Both the position numbers and the translations under genes were made by a program. From a virus: a DNA stretch of 21,299 bases. This document shows, piece by piece, positions 1 to 7,480 of this stretch. Within the stretch, counting starts at the first letter, position 1. Each line of letters begins with the position of its first letter. The notes under the pieces were generated by a model that worked only from the letters and a program-made list of their open reading frames with translations, had not been told where the DNA came from and did no database searches. Location of the stretch: positions 1 through 21,299 of the IMG/VR virus record IMGVR_UViG_3300044629_000016; one strand, given 5' to 3'.

Positions 1-1232
1 GCGCTCTGCCTCACACCTGAAATCAGGTAGCCGCCTCGACCGCCACCGCCTTGACCACCATCCGGTACCCCTGTCGTATTACTGTCAGCGCCGCCGCCGC
101 CACCACCGGCATAGAAGGAACCGAACACCTGACGCCCGGCCCCGCCGGGAGCCGACGGCCCCCCGCCAGAGCCAGACATGGAGGCTCCCGCAGCCGCAGC
201 ACCGCCACCGCCACCGCCAGACGCGCCAGAACCGAAGGTGTGGTAACCCGAACCGCCAGCGTTACCCTGCCCGGATGTACCGGAGCCACCTGAAGCCGCA
301 CCGCTAGAGCCCTGAAGGCTACCGCCGCCGCCGCCCGAACCGCCGTTCCTACCCGCCCGGTCAGCGCCCGCAGCATAGTAACCGCCGCCACCGCCGCCCG
401 AAGGGGCAAGACTGAACACGCTAGAAGAGGTCCCGTCCGAACCCTGCCCCAACGTAGCGGGGTTACCTCCACCCCCAACCGTCACGGTCTGATTGCCGAC
501 TGAAACCCCGGCGCGACCTGTGAGCAAGCCTCCGGCTCCGCCACCGCCGCCATATTGCCTACCCCCGCCGCCCCCGCCAGCGACCCCCAGATACTCCACC
601 ACCCCGCCCTCAACCACCCGCAACGAAGACGTAGACGTAAACGTGTGAACCTTGTAACCACCCGAGATCGTCTCCACGCCACCCACAATCACAGGCACCT
701 GAGTGATCCCATACAAGTAGAAACGACAGCCAGCAGCGAAAGCGTGACCACCCGCGCCACCGTTAGCCCATACAGTAAGCCGGTTGATAGCCGCAGTAGA
801 CGACCACAGACCCGCCACAGTCTGATTGAATCCGGTGGTCCCGTTTGTCTCGCCAGCACTCGTAGCCATGAAAGACTTGCTTGTGCTGCCAGCGTAGTTA
901 GGGATGTACACCGATGTGCTATCGAAGGTGTTAGCCGTATGCCCATCAGTAGGGGTGGCGCCGATGTAGGCCCCGTAGTAGCCGGTAAGGTTAGCCGCGT
1001 ATGATGACGCCGAGGCCCCGTCACCGCGCAAGACTATGCCGGAGTAGTCAGTAGAGTTATCGACCCCGTTGAAAGTGATAAAGGGCGATACCCAACTTGT
1101 GCCAGTACGGGTAGACCGCATAGATGCGACGAGAAGCAGGTCCGTGTAAATAGAAGGAATGTTACTGATGGATACCGAGATGGGGTTATCTGTAAGGGTG
1201 ACCTTGGTGATGAGGCGTTTCACGGTAGGCAT
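1..1232 (-). CDS. Glycine-rich tail-fibre or appendage protein, 3' end cut by window edge
   Basis: The frame starts at ATG 1232-1230 and stays open to base 1, so at least 410 residues are encoded and the C-terminus is missing. The start overlaps the TAA of the upstream gene by one base (TAATG). Residues 1 to about 180 form a beta-rich domain shared with five other proteins in this window; visible signatures are SNIPSIYTDLLLVAS, FNGVDNSTDYS, IPNYAGST, AGLWSSTAAI and a closing FYLYGI. After a linker with ISGGYKVHTF comes a long glycine-rich region with GGGGG runs, as in phage adhesins of the glycine-rich domain type. It is closest in layout to the protein at 2695-4011. The likely role is a surface-exposed receptor-binding or fibre component. 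The family role is inferred; the composition and paralogy are read directly. Confidence 0.8.
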   Translation of the reverse strand, partial: MPTVKRLITKVTLTDNPISVSISNIPSIYTDLLLVASMRSTRTGTSWVSPFITFNGVDNSTDYSGIVLRGDGASASSYAANLTGYYGAYIGATPTDGHTANTFDSTSVYIPNYAGSTSKSFMATSAGETNGTTGFNQTVAGLWSSTAAINRLTVWANGGAGGHAFAAGCRFYLYGITQVPVIVGGVETISGGYKVHTFTSTSSLRVVEGGVVEYLGVAGGGGGGRQYGGGGGAGGLLTGRAGVSVGNQTVTVGGGGNPATLGQGSDGTSSSVFSLAPSGGGGGGYYAAGADRAGRNGGSGGGGGSLQGSSGAASGGSGTSGQGNAGGSGYHTFGSGASGGGGGGAAAAGASMSGSGGGPSAPGGAGRQVFGSFYAGGGGGGADSNTTGVPDGGQGGGGRGGYLISGVRQS

Positions 1233-1744
1233 TACGACTCCGCCCTGATCCCGAACAGTTGAAACGTCGAACCAGCCACGAAGTCGCCACCCAGGCGCAC
1301 CGTAGTAATCGCAGCGGTGATTTGCACTAGGCTCACAGCCACTCGAAGCAGCGCCGGAGGATGACCTCCGTGCCATAGAACCGTCTTGAACATGTTGGTA
1401 TTGGAATACGACATAATGTGCGCCGTAGTGACAGCGTAAATGCCCGCAGCGGAGTTACCACCCGCAGCCAGACCGCCATTACTCTGCGTTTCAGAAGCAG
1501 CCGTATCCCTACCGCTAGAAGCCGAACTACCATTCCCCTGTAAACGGGTAACCGAATACACCCCGGTGGTGCTGACTCCGTTCAGGCGGAGTAGCAGCCC
1601 AGACGTAACCGCCGACTCATTCGTCCGCGAACTAGCAGTCACCACAAGGTCCGTGTAGTTACTAGGGACTGACGAGAAGACTACTTCCGTTGTCAGCGCA
1701 GCGGTAGTAGTCACAGACCCAATAGCATCGTAGGTGCGAGACAC
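1232..1744 (-). CDS. Beta-rich virion appendage protein (paralogue family copy)
   Basis: This 170-residue protein has a GTG start at 1744-1742 preceded by AAGGGG. It consists of the shared beta-rich domain alone, with no glycine-rich extension. Matching positions include FSSVPSNYTDLVVTAS near the N-terminus, LLRLNGVSTTGVYS, LQGNGSSASSG, AHIMSYSNTNMFK and the terminal FQLFGIRAES. The first two bases of the ATG of the next gene overlap its stop region (TAATG). It lies in a run of six such copies, so it is probably a fibre or capsid-surface subunit. No signal peptide or membrane segment is seen, as expected for a virion protein made in the cytoplasm. The function is inferred from position and paralogy only. 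Confidence 0.72.
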   Translation of the reverse strand: MSRTYDAIGSVTTTAALTTEVVFSSVPSNYTDLVVTASSRTNESAVTSGLLLRLNGVSTTGVYSVTRLQGNGSSASSGRDTAASETQSNGGLAAGGNSAAGIYAVTTAHIMSYSNTNMFKTVLWHGGHPPALLRVAVSLVQITAAITTVRLGGDFVAGSTFQLFGIRAES

Positions 1745-1746
1745 GG

Positions 1747-2337
1747 CTACCCCTTGATCCCATACAAAGCAGCCTGCGAGAACTGAGCAAAGTTACCGGC
1801 AGACAAGAAGAGTTGAACCGAAGTCACCGCAGAGGTAGACACAAGCAATCCGCTGTCCAAGTGAACCAAGCCCGAACCATTGAGATCGACGCCAGCAAGA
1901 ACGCGAATGACACGATTCTTATTGGCGACCGCATAATCCAGAATGTCGATAACGACACCGCCGAAGATGTTTGCCGTAGCCGTAGCGGCAGAGGTAGATC
2001 CAACGAACATCTCAGTATTGCTGGACTGCCCGACTGCCGTGGCAGAAGCGCCGTCTCCGTACAACTGGTGACGCGCATAACTAGCAGCCGTAACGCCGTT
2101 GATTCTCATGCGGCCACCGGCAAAGGCGGCACTTGCCGTGCCCCGTGACATATGACGAATCTGTAGGTGCTGATACGTCTGCGGGATGGAAGAGAACTCA
2201 ATGCTCGCAGCGCCGCCCGCACCCACCGTGACCGTCTGAATGGAGTCCATCTCCGACCAGCCCCACCCATAACCACCAACCATCGACGAGCCCTTACGGC
2301 CCGTCAGATCAGCAGTAGAGAAACGCCTAATCGCCAC
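1747..2337 (-). CDS. Beta-rich virion appendage protein (second subfamily)
   Basis: I choose GTG 2337-2335 as the start because GAGGTG lies five bases upstream; the start overlaps the end of the gene at 2327-2680 by 11 nt. Earlier in-frame codons lie inside that gene. The product is 196 residues. A short N-terminal leader (about 30 residues, with MVGGYGWGWSEMDSIQTV) precedes the shared domain: FSSIPQTYQHLQIRHM, MRINGVTAASYARH, VVIDILDYAVANKNRVIRV, GVDLNGSGLVHLDSGLL and ALYGIKG. It is most like the protein at 4516-5106, which also carries DSIQTVTVGAGG and a VDILD segment, so these two form a subfamily. A role as a virion surface or fibre protein is inferred. Confidence 0.72.
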   Translation of the reverse strand: MAIRRFSTADLTGRKGSSMVGGYGWGWSEMDSIQTVTVGAGGAASIEFSSIPQTYQHLQIRHMSRGTASAAFAGGRMRINGVTAASYARHQLYGDGASATAVGQSSNTEMFVGSTSAATATANIFGGVVIDILDYAVANKNRVIRVLAGVDLNGSGLVHLDSGLLVSTSAVTSVQLFLSAGNFAQFSQAALYGIKG

Positions 2338-2680
2338 GGAACACCTCAACCCACGACCCCGTGTCCTCATCCCACGAAATCGACAGGTGATCCTCAGTCC
2401 ACTCCGGCATCGGCACCGGCGACTTCCAATCATGGTTGCCGTCAAGGATCCATGACGGTGCGGGCTGCGGAGCCACGAACACATCAGCCGCCGGGTCGTA
2501 GGTGAAGCCAGGGCCGGGGTACTGCTTACGGATCCTGCCGTTGTACGAGCATTGGATCCATGTGCCGCCGAGGGTGAGGTCGTTGGCGAGGTAGTCCTGG
2601 CCTCGGTGTTCCTGCTCGTCGGGCACCACAAGAACACGAACCACAACCCCGGTAAGGTCGATCTCTGCGAAGTGAGCCAT
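2327..2680 (-). CDS. Small phage structural-region protein of a recurrent aquatic-phage type
   Basis: This 117-residue protein starts at ATG 2680-2678 and begins MAHFAEIDLTGVVVRVLVV. It carries the middle segment LGGTWIQCSYN and the run QPAPSWILDGNHDWKSPVP followed by acidic and aromatic residues. From memory this layout (MAHFAEI, a LGGTW block, a PxPSW block, then W-x-P-P) recurs in small proteins beside tail-fibre genes of marine and freshwater phages, but I know of no assigned function. It is the only gene in the fibre block that belongs to none of the paralogous domain families of this window. It lies between two appendage genes and overlaps the downstream one by 11 nt. It could be a fibre chaperone or a minor virion protein. 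Confidence 0.7.
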   Translation of the reverse strand: MAHFAEIDLTGVVVRVLVVPDEQEHRGQDYLANDLTLGGTWIQCSYNGRIRKQYPGPGFTYDPAADVFVAPQPAPSWILDGNHDWKSPVPMPEWTEDHLSISWDEDTGSWVEVFRGD

Positions 2681-2694
2681 GCGCCTATTCTTCC

Positions 2695-4011
2695 TTACCT
2701 GTATGGATACCTGATGATCACAATGCCCGAACCACCAGCCGCACCCGGACGAGTCGAATCACTCAAGCCGCCGCCGCCACCGCCACCCGTGTTCACGGTC
2801 CCGGCAGTACCAGTAGCCTGATTCGCGCCCGCACCACCGCCACCGGAGCCACCTGCGCCCGCTGTGCCACCGTTGGCGCCGCCGCCACCGCCACCAGCGC
2901 GAGTCACACCATCCACCCACGTCAGACCTGCGCCACCGGCACCGCTCACCGTTCCCGACCCGTTACCGCCTACGGCACCGGCACCACCGCCACCACCGCG
3001 ACCCTGATTAGTGTTTAGTGCCACGGCGTTACCGCCAGCGTTACCCTGCCCAGACGTACCGGCACCCGGTGTACCGGGGTTGCCGCCCGAGTCAGATCCG
3101 CCAGCGCCGCCGCCGGAACCGCCCGAGCGACCGCTATTCAGCCCGCTGTTGGAGAAGCCCGCCGCCCCGCCGCCGCCGAACGCCACCGCAAGCCCACCGA
3201 TAGACGAGTCGCCTCCGTTGGAGGCGGCTACATTCACGCCGAAGTTGCCAGCACCCCCTGCGCCCACGGCCACCGTGATCGGACCACCCGGCAGGAGAAG
3301 ATTGCGCGACACATAACCGCCAGCACCGCCGCCGCCAGTCTGTCCGCCGCCGCCGCCACCGACGACTAGCGCCTCCGCCCACCCCGGCGTGTTTACCTGC
3401 AACACACCCGACGACCGGAACGTATGCACCTTGTACCCGCCCGAAATCGTTACGTCCCCGCCCGACGCATCCATAAACACACCCGGATCCCCAGACGCCC
3501 GGCGGATGCCATACACGAAGAAAGACGACCCCGCAACGAAGTTCGCCACCTGACTCAGCAACGTCACAGACGTAACCGGCACCGTACCCGACCACAGGCC
3601 AGCGGTCGCCACAATGAACGCCGTCGTCCCGTTATTCTCCGTCACCGACTCGCAAGACACAGCCTTAGCCGTGCTGCCCGCGTAGTTAGCGACATAGATA
3701 GAGGCAACCCCGAATGTGCTTGCCGTGGCGGCAGCGGTCGGCGTGTAGCAGGCGAGCATCTGCGCCGCGCTGCTACCCGCGACTGATGACGCCCCCGATC
3801 CGTTGCCTTCTAAGTAGCGGAAACTGTAGTTACCGCCCGCGTCTCCGTTGAAGCGCAAGTTCAAGTTGTCCGCAAGATTCACAGTTCTAGCGGACCTAGC
3901 GGACGACACAATCAGGAGGTCCGTGAAAGTCTGGGGGATGTTGGAGAACGTGACAGTTGCCGCTTCCGCACCGAGTGTCTGCTTAGTGATGAACTCATAC
4001 GTTGCCGACAT
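2695..4011 (-). CDS. Beta-rich plus glycine-rich appendage protein
   Basis: The start chosen is ATG 4011-4009, which overlaps the upstream TGA by one base (TGATG). A longer in-frame reading to 4116 would run through the upstream gene. The product is 438 residues. Residues 1 to about 170 are the shared beta-rich domain (FSNIPQTFTDLLIVSS, LRFNGDAGGNYSF, LEGNGSGASS, IYVANYAGSTAK, AGLWSGTVPVTSV, SSFFVYGIR). A linker with ISGGYKVHTF follows, then about 220 residues extremely rich in Gly, Ala and Asn with GGGGGG runs, ending IVIIRYPYR. The same two-part layout is seen in the gene at 1-1232. Glycine-rich tips of this kind are known as receptor-binding parts of other phage adhesins, for example polyglycine helices in Salmonella phage S16 gp38. 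Similarity to that fold is an inference here. Confidence 0.8.
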   Translation of the reverse strand: MSATYEFITKQTLGAEAATVTFSNIPQTFTDLLIVSSARSARTVNLADNLNLRFNGDAGGNYSFRYLEGNGSGASSVAGSSAAQMLACYTPTAAATASTFGVASIYVANYAGSTAKAVSCESVTENNGTTAFIVATAGLWSGTVPVTSVTLLSQVANFVAGSSFFVYGIRRASGDPGVFMDASGGDVTISGGYKVHTFRSSGVLQVNTPGWAEALVVGGGGGGQTGGGGAGGYVSRNLLLPGGPITVAVGAGGAGNFGVNVAASNGGDSSIGGLAVAFGGGGAAGFSNSGLNSGRSGGSGGGAGGSDSGGNPGTPGAGTSGQGNAGGNAVALNTNQGRGGGGGAGAVGGNGSGTVSGAGGAGLTWVDGVTRAGGGGGGANGGTAGAGGSGGGGAGANQATGTAGTVNTGGGGGGGLSDSTRPGAAGGSGIVIIRYPYR

Positions 4012-4511
4012 CACGCACCTCGCAGAGCGTACAAATCGAAAGTAGACGACGCCGTGAACGTACTCCCGTTGATGTTGAACAGCCGCAGACTTGTGATGGC
4101 AGCAGTAGATCGCCACAAGCCGACACCGCGAGTTACTTCTCCGCCAGCCCCCGAATACGTCGCGAAGGCGACCTTGTTCACGTTCGTATTCGCATAAGAG
4201 GCAATGTTCAGAGTGCCCATTTGGACAGCGCCAGCGATAGGCCCAACGACGCTACCGAACGCCCGGTACGACGCCTGATTCGTTTCGCGCTGAGAACCGG
4301 CGGCGCTGCCGTTACCGGTGAGGAATGTGTTGGAGTAGTTGGTCGCGGTATCGCCGTTGTACTGCACTCGGGTGCCATCCGCGTTGGCAGAGATACCGAA
4401 GGTGGCGACCAAGAACAGGTCCGTGTACGTCTGCGGGATACCAGAGAACGTCACAGACGCGGCAGACGATACGAGCGTGATCGACGCAATCGGGTCACCA
4501 GTCAAAGCCAT
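4011..4511 (-). CDS. Beta-rich virion appendage protein (paralogue family copy)
   Basis: ATG 4511-4509 is preceded by GAGGTGATCTC, a good ribosome binding site, so I prefer it to the upstream in-frame ATG at 4532. The product is 166 residues starting MALTGDPIASITL. It is a single shared beta-rich domain with FSGIPQTYTDLFLVATF, VQYNGDTATNYSN, LTGNGSAAGS, LNIASYANTNVNK, VGLWRSTAAITSLRLF and a final FDLYALRGA. The stop overlaps the start of the 2695-4011 gene by one base, suggesting translational coupling. It is probably a virion-surface or fibre subunit; function is inferred from the paralogue array, not from a recognised named family. Confidence 0.74.
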   Translation of the reverse strand: MALTGDPIASITLVSSAASVTFSGIPQTYTDLFLVATFGISANADGTRVQYNGDTATNYSNTFLTGNGSAAGSQRETNQASYRAFGSVVGPIAGAVQMGTLNIASYANTNVNKVAFATYSGAGGEVTRGVGLWRSTAAITSLRLFNINGSTFTASSTFDLYALRGA

Positions 4512-4515
4512 GAGA

Positions 4516-5106
4516 TCACCTCGCCAGCACACCGTAAAGATGCACTACGGAGTTCTGCGGAACATTCGACTGAACCGTAGAGAATGTGACGCTAGTTACC
4601 GCAGCCGTGTTATTCCAGAGCCCCGAGTTCAGTCGCACGAAACCTTCGCCGCCATTCGTATCTACTCCGTTGAAAGCACGCACCGTTGTGTTCTTGGACG
4701 TGCTTGAAACGTCTAGAATGTCCACGACCCCGTAGTACGGTTGGGATAGCGTGCCCGTCTGCCAGTAGCCCACGCGGATGAATCCAACAGACGCTACTGC
4801 TCCCGTGCCCGTTGACGCGCCGTTACCGTTCAACTCATGGATGGCGTAGTTAGCGTTGGGGTCGCCGTTGAACCTGATGATGAAGTTGTTGTCCGCTACA
4901 GATGACGGAAGAACATACCGAAGGTGTAGATGCTGGAAGCGGCTAGAGATACCCGAGAAAGTAATGCTGCTAGTTCCGCCCGCACCGACCGTGACAGTCT
5001 GGATCGAGTCGATCACGCCAAGCGACGGCACATAGTTACCTAGTGCAGTCGTGTACTTCTCAAGCCCTTCCCGCAGAGAGGACTGAGACAGGCGAGTGAC
5101 AGCCAT
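4516..5106 (-). CDS. Beta-rich virion appendage protein (second subfamily)
   Basis: This 196-residue protein starts at ATG 5106-5104. A leader of about 30 residues (MAVTRLSQSSLREGLEKYTT) precedes VIDSIQTVTVGAGG and the shared domain: FSGISSRFQHLHLRYV, FIIRFNGDPNANYA, LNGNGASTGTGA, VVDILDVSSTSKN, NSGLWNNTAAVTSVTF and VVHLYGVLAR. The DSIQTVTVGAGG and VDILD segments pair it with the protein at 1747-2337. The leader differs from that of its partner and could be the part that attaches it to the particle. It sits 4 bases upstream of the next gene and 6 bases after the preceding one. The role as a surface or fibre protein is inferred. Confidence 0.73.
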   Translation of the reverse strand: MAVTRLSQSSLREGLEKYTTALGNYVPSLGVIDSIQTVTVGAGGTSSITFSGISSRFQHLHLRYVLPSSVADNNFIIRFNGDPNANYAIHELNGNGASTGTGAVASVGFIRVGYWQTGTLSQPYYGVVDILDVSSTSKNTTVRAFNGVDTNGGEGFVRLNSGLWNNTAAVTSVTFSTVQSNVPQNSVVHLYGVLAR

Positions 5107-5112
5107 GACTTA

Positions 5113-5478
5113 TCAGGTGTTCTCCGCGCCGAACGCCGCGAACGACATCGAAGTCGATGAGGCGTTGATCGTGATGATATCCGTCGCCGCGAGCGTCAAC
5201 CCCAACGTGAGCGCCGTGGAATCATTCGCCTGGATCGGCACATCGAACGCCACCCAATGCGCCGCCGCAATCGACGCACCAGCCGGACGAATAGCAATCC
5301 GGTACGTCTGCTGACTCGTGGTCTGATTACACACCGTGACCGTGGACACCACCGTCGAAGTAGCAGACGGCACCGTGTACAGGTTGTAGTTCGTGTTGAT
5401 CGCGGCAAGGGCCTGTGCCCCGTTCCCCGTATGACCAGCGGAACCCGTCATAGCGAGAACCTTGTAAGTAGTAGGCAT
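5113..5478 (-). CDS. YKVL-type small structural protein (copy 2)
   Basis: This 121-residue protein starts at ATG 5478-5476 and begins MPTTYKVLAMTGSAGH. It is a clear paralogue of the protein at 7104-7433: both have YKVL near the start, then a Val/Ser/Thr-rich stretch with cysteine in a VVSTVTVCNQ or IVICNRG segment, then RIAIRPAGASI or RIAVRPNAASL, a four-part beta pattern, and a closing FGAE or FGSE segment. Small proteins of this YKVLGQ pattern recur in phage structural regions, generally without an assigned role. The copy here lies inside the beta-rich appendage array, so an adaptor or fibre-accessory role is plausible but unproven. Confidence 0.72.
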   Translation of the reverse strand: MPTTYKVLAMTGSAGHTGNGAQALAAINTNYNLYTVPSATSTVVSTVTVCNQTTSQQTYRIAIRPAGASIAAAHWVAFDVPIQANDSTALTLGLTLAATDIITINASSTSMSFAAFGAENT

Positions 5479-5482
5479 GTGC

Positions 5483-5827
5483 TTATGCTCCCATCAGAAG
5501 GAAAACGGAATCAAGGCCGATCGTGCCTCCGCCAGCAGAAACAGTTGTCCACGCCACCTTGTTCACACCAGTTCCGGCGGCGTTCACGGTGAGTACCTGT
5601 CCGTCCGTGCCGAGCGGCAAACGGTCCATCTGATTGTCGGACTGGCCCACAAGCAGATCGCCAGCGGCGTTCACCAGTGTCACATCCACATAGTTGTGGA
5701 CATGGCTAGACGCCGACTTAGTTCCTAGTGCCGTCTCAACATCGGTGGCAAGGTATTCAATGTCGCGAGGGACGTTAGGCGTGTCAGTGGACGCCGGGTA
5801 ACGCAACCCACCGGGGGTAGTAGGCAT
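5483..5827 (-). CDS. Small tail-fibre-like protein
   Basis: This 114-residue protein starts at ATG 5827-5825 with AAGGAG five bases upstream. The N-terminus MPTTPGGLRYPASTDTPNV followed by RDIEYLATDVETAL is a pattern often found at the N-terminal attachment end of phage tail-fibre and tail-spike-like proteins. The C-terminal half, with HVHNYVDVTLVNAAGDLLV, LPLGTDGQVLTV and a final FLLMGA, resembles a short fibre shaft or head repeat. The start region (CACATGCCTACTAC) is almost identical to that of the downstream gene at 5478, but the proteins are otherwise unrelated. It may form the base of a fibre whose distal parts are the neighbouring separate proteins; that is inference. Confidence 0.75.
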   Translation of the reverse strand: MPTTPGGLRYPASTDTPNVPRDIEYLATDVETALGTKSASSHVHNYVDVTLVNAAGDLLVGQSDNQMDRLPLGTDGQVLTVNAAGTGVNKVAWTTVSAGGGTIGLDSVFLLMGA

Positions 5828-5836
5828 GTGTACTCC

Positions 5837-6664
5837 TTACCAACTCAATGTGATGTAGCCGTTACTGCCATTGACGCCTTCAACGGTCGCCGCCGGAACC
5901 ACAGCAGCGGTCGTGAAAGAGGAACCCGCACCACCGGCACCGTTACCACGGTTGTCGTCTGAAGAGTAACCACCACCACCACCGAAGTATCCGCTACCAC
6001 CACCCGCACCCGGATACGAGAAAGAGGGATTCACATACGAGTTATTGTCTCCCTCACCACCCTGCAACGCCGAACCGGCAGACGCCGTATTGTTGGGTTC
6101 CCCTGAACCGCCGCGAGCGCCACCCGCGCTGACCGTGCCCGCAGCGCCGTTGAATGATCCCGGCCCACCCAAGTTAGAAGAACCACCGCCGCCCCCCGCA
6201 ACAACGATCGCATTACCCTGTGTCAGAGAGCCCGCCGAGAAGATCCCCGAATAGCCGCCGCCCGCACCGCCCTGCACGAACGCGCTAGGGTAGTAGTTCC
6301 ACGTCGGCGAACCCGCGTTACCGCCACCGGGCCATCCGCCAAGATTCTGAACATTGACGGGATCAGGAAGCGACGCGAACCCACCCTCGCCGGCTTGCCC
6401 AGCCGCAAGATGCAAAGTCGCGCCCGGTGTCGTCGTCATACGGCCCGTGACGATGGAGCCTCCACCGCCGCCACCGCGTACCTCGTTACTGCCACCGCCG
6501 CCACCGGCTCCCACGACCTCAACCGTGATCGTGGTGACGTTCGCCGGCACCGTGAACGTCTGAAAAGCGTTCGACACATACACGAAAGACCTGCGGGCAC
6601 GCTGCGGTCCGTCCATAGCAAGGCTACGAGCGGACGCTGAACCGCGAGTCGTCAACATGGGCAT
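5837..6664 (-). CDS. Glycine-rich adhesin-like protein
   Basis: ATG 6664-6662 overlaps the TAA of the upstream gene by one base (TAATG), so I reject the longer frame that extends to 6790 inside that gene. The product is 275 residues. About 30 variable residues are followed by FQTFTVPANVTTITVEVVGA, a beta-strand entry, then a long glycine-rich domain with GGGGG runs alternating with short aromatic and Asn blocks (WNYYPSAF, SYPGAGGGSGYFGG), ending GVNGSNGYITLSW. This arrangement is typical of the glycine-rich domain proteins of phages and bacterial surfaces. Unlike the proteins at 1-1232 and 2695-4011 it lacks the shared beta-rich domain. It is probably a fibre tip or receptor-binding subunit. 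Confidence 0.78.
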   Translation of the reverse strand: MPMLTTRGSASARSLAMDGPQRARRSFVYVSNAFQTFTVPANVTTITVEVVGAGGGGGSNEVRGGGGGGSIVTGRMTTTPGATLHLAAGQAGEGGFASLPDPVNVQNLGGWPGGGNAGSPTWNYYPSAFVQGGAGGGYSGIFSAGSLTQGNAIVVAGGGGGSSNLGGPGSFNGAAGTVSAGGARGGSGEPNNTASAGSALQGGEGDNNSYVNPSFSYPGAGGGSGYFGGGGGYSSDDNRGNGAGGAGSSFTTAAVVPAATVEGVNGSNGYITLSW

Positions 6665-7104
6665 TAGGCGAACCGCCCCACAGACGCCAACACAAGATAG
6701 GTCGGGGTAGCAGCGGTCTTGACGATAGTGAAGGAGTACACGTCGATGGAGGATGCGGATCCTGCGGTGGGGGCGAACCCGCCGAGCCACTTTGGGGTCA
6801 CGGCGCTACCGTCGACCTGTGTCGCCGTCTGGTAGTACGGGGTGGATCCGTTTGTTACCAGAAACGAAACAGTGAATGACTGGCCCACGGGAAGCAGCGA
6901 CGACAGTGTGGTAGAAGCGTTGCCGCGCAAGTTCAGGGTCCAGTTAGCGCCCGCGTTCGCCGTGTAATAGACGACGGCCTGATTGGACACGTCGAAGTTG
7001 ATCGTGCCCGTGGCGGATGTAGCCGAGACGGTGACCTTCTCCTTCGGCCCGATGAACAGCGGATTGACAAACTCCGCCACCTCACGCGAACGGTAGATCG
7101 CCAT
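6664..7104 (-). CDS. Virion structural protein, probable fibre component
   Basis: This 146-residue protein starts at ATG 7104-7102, overlapping the upstream TGA by one base. It begins MAIYRSREVAEFVNPLFIGP and continues as alternating beta-strand sequence (INFDVSNQAVVYYTANAGAN, LNLRGNASTTLSSLLPVGQS, SFLVTNGSTPYYQTA), ending YLVLASVGRFA. The pattern of a Thr/Asn-rich sandwich with NLRGN and PYYQT resembles small beta-sandwich domains found near fibres in many uncultured phages. No enzyme motif is seen. It is in tight coupling with genes on both sides, so it is probably co-expressed with the glycine-rich protein downstream. Confidence 0.72.
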   Translation of the reverse strand: MAIYRSREVAEFVNPLFIGPKEKVTVSATSATGTINFDVSNQAVVYYTANAGANWTLNLRGNASTTLSSLLPVGQSFTVSFLVTNGSTPYYQTATQVDGSAVTPKWLGGFAPTAGSASSIDVYSFTIVKTAATPTYLVLASVGRFA

Positions 7105-7433
7105 CAGGTGATCTCACTTCCGAACAGGGTGAAGGAAAGGTCAGCGGTGGACGCATACACGACGACAAGATCAGCGGCGTCAATAGTGAGGCCGATGCTG
7201 ACGGAAATGGTTTCGTTACCCAGGATGGGGGAGTCGTAGAAGACGTAATGCTGATTCGCGAGGGAAGCCGCGTTAGGGCGGACAGCAATGCGGAACGTCG
7301 CGGCATCAGTTCCACGATTGCAGATCACAATAGATGACGACACAACCTGGGTTACGGAAGGGCATGTGTAGACAGTGGTATTCGTGGTGGCTGCCGGGGC
7401 CGACTGGCCGAGCACCTTGTATGCGATGGGCAC
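7104..7433 (-). CDS. YKVL-type small structural protein (copy 1)
   Basis: GTG 7433-7431 is the start, with AGGAG seven bases upstream, and it begins MPIAYKVLGQSAPAATTN. The 109-residue product is the paralogue of the 121-residue protein at 5113-5478; both have YKVL, VVSS or VVST followed by a cysteine segment, RIAVRP or RIAIRP, and a C-terminal FGSE or FGAE. This copy carries the more usual YKVLGQ form. It follows a 47-base gap that contains one of the three recurrent CTAACCCC-type sites listed below. It is likely an accessory virion or fibre protein; the family is recurrent in phages but I know no function for it. Confidence 0.73.
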   Translation of the reverse strand: MPIAYKVLGQSAPAATTNTTVYTCPSVTQVVSSSIVICNRGTDAATFRIAVRPNAASLANQHYVFYDSPILGNETISVSIGLTIDAADLVVVYASTADLSFTLFGSEIT

Positions 7434-7442
7434 TACCTTCTC

Positions 7443-7455
7443 CTAACCCCGGTTA
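7443..7455 (-). promoter_or_regulatory. Recurrent CTAnCCCCnGTTA site 1
   Basis: Plus strand CTAACCCCGGTTA; minus strand TAACCGGGGTTAG, directly before the AGGAG of the gene starting at 7433. It is one of three like sites in the few real gaps, each just before a ribosome binding site. Confidence 0.4.
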
Positions 7456-7480
7456 CTGAATGTGGAAGTCTCATGCAAGT

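Noticed and set aside
2900-3400. Repetitive-looking CCGCCGCCACCG tract, possible tandem repeat or CRISPR
   Set aside because: It is simply the coding DNA for glycine-rich sequence on the minus strand; no fixed repeat unit with spacers.
6665-6790. Upstream extension of the glycine-rich gene at 5837-6664
   Set aside because: Extension is inside the upstream gene and is Arg/His/Cys-rich; ATG 6664 gives the usual TAATG overlap.
5113-7433. Tail assembly chaperone pair with programmed frameshift
   Set aside because: No slippery sequence with overlapping frames before a tape measure gene, and no tape measure gene is present.
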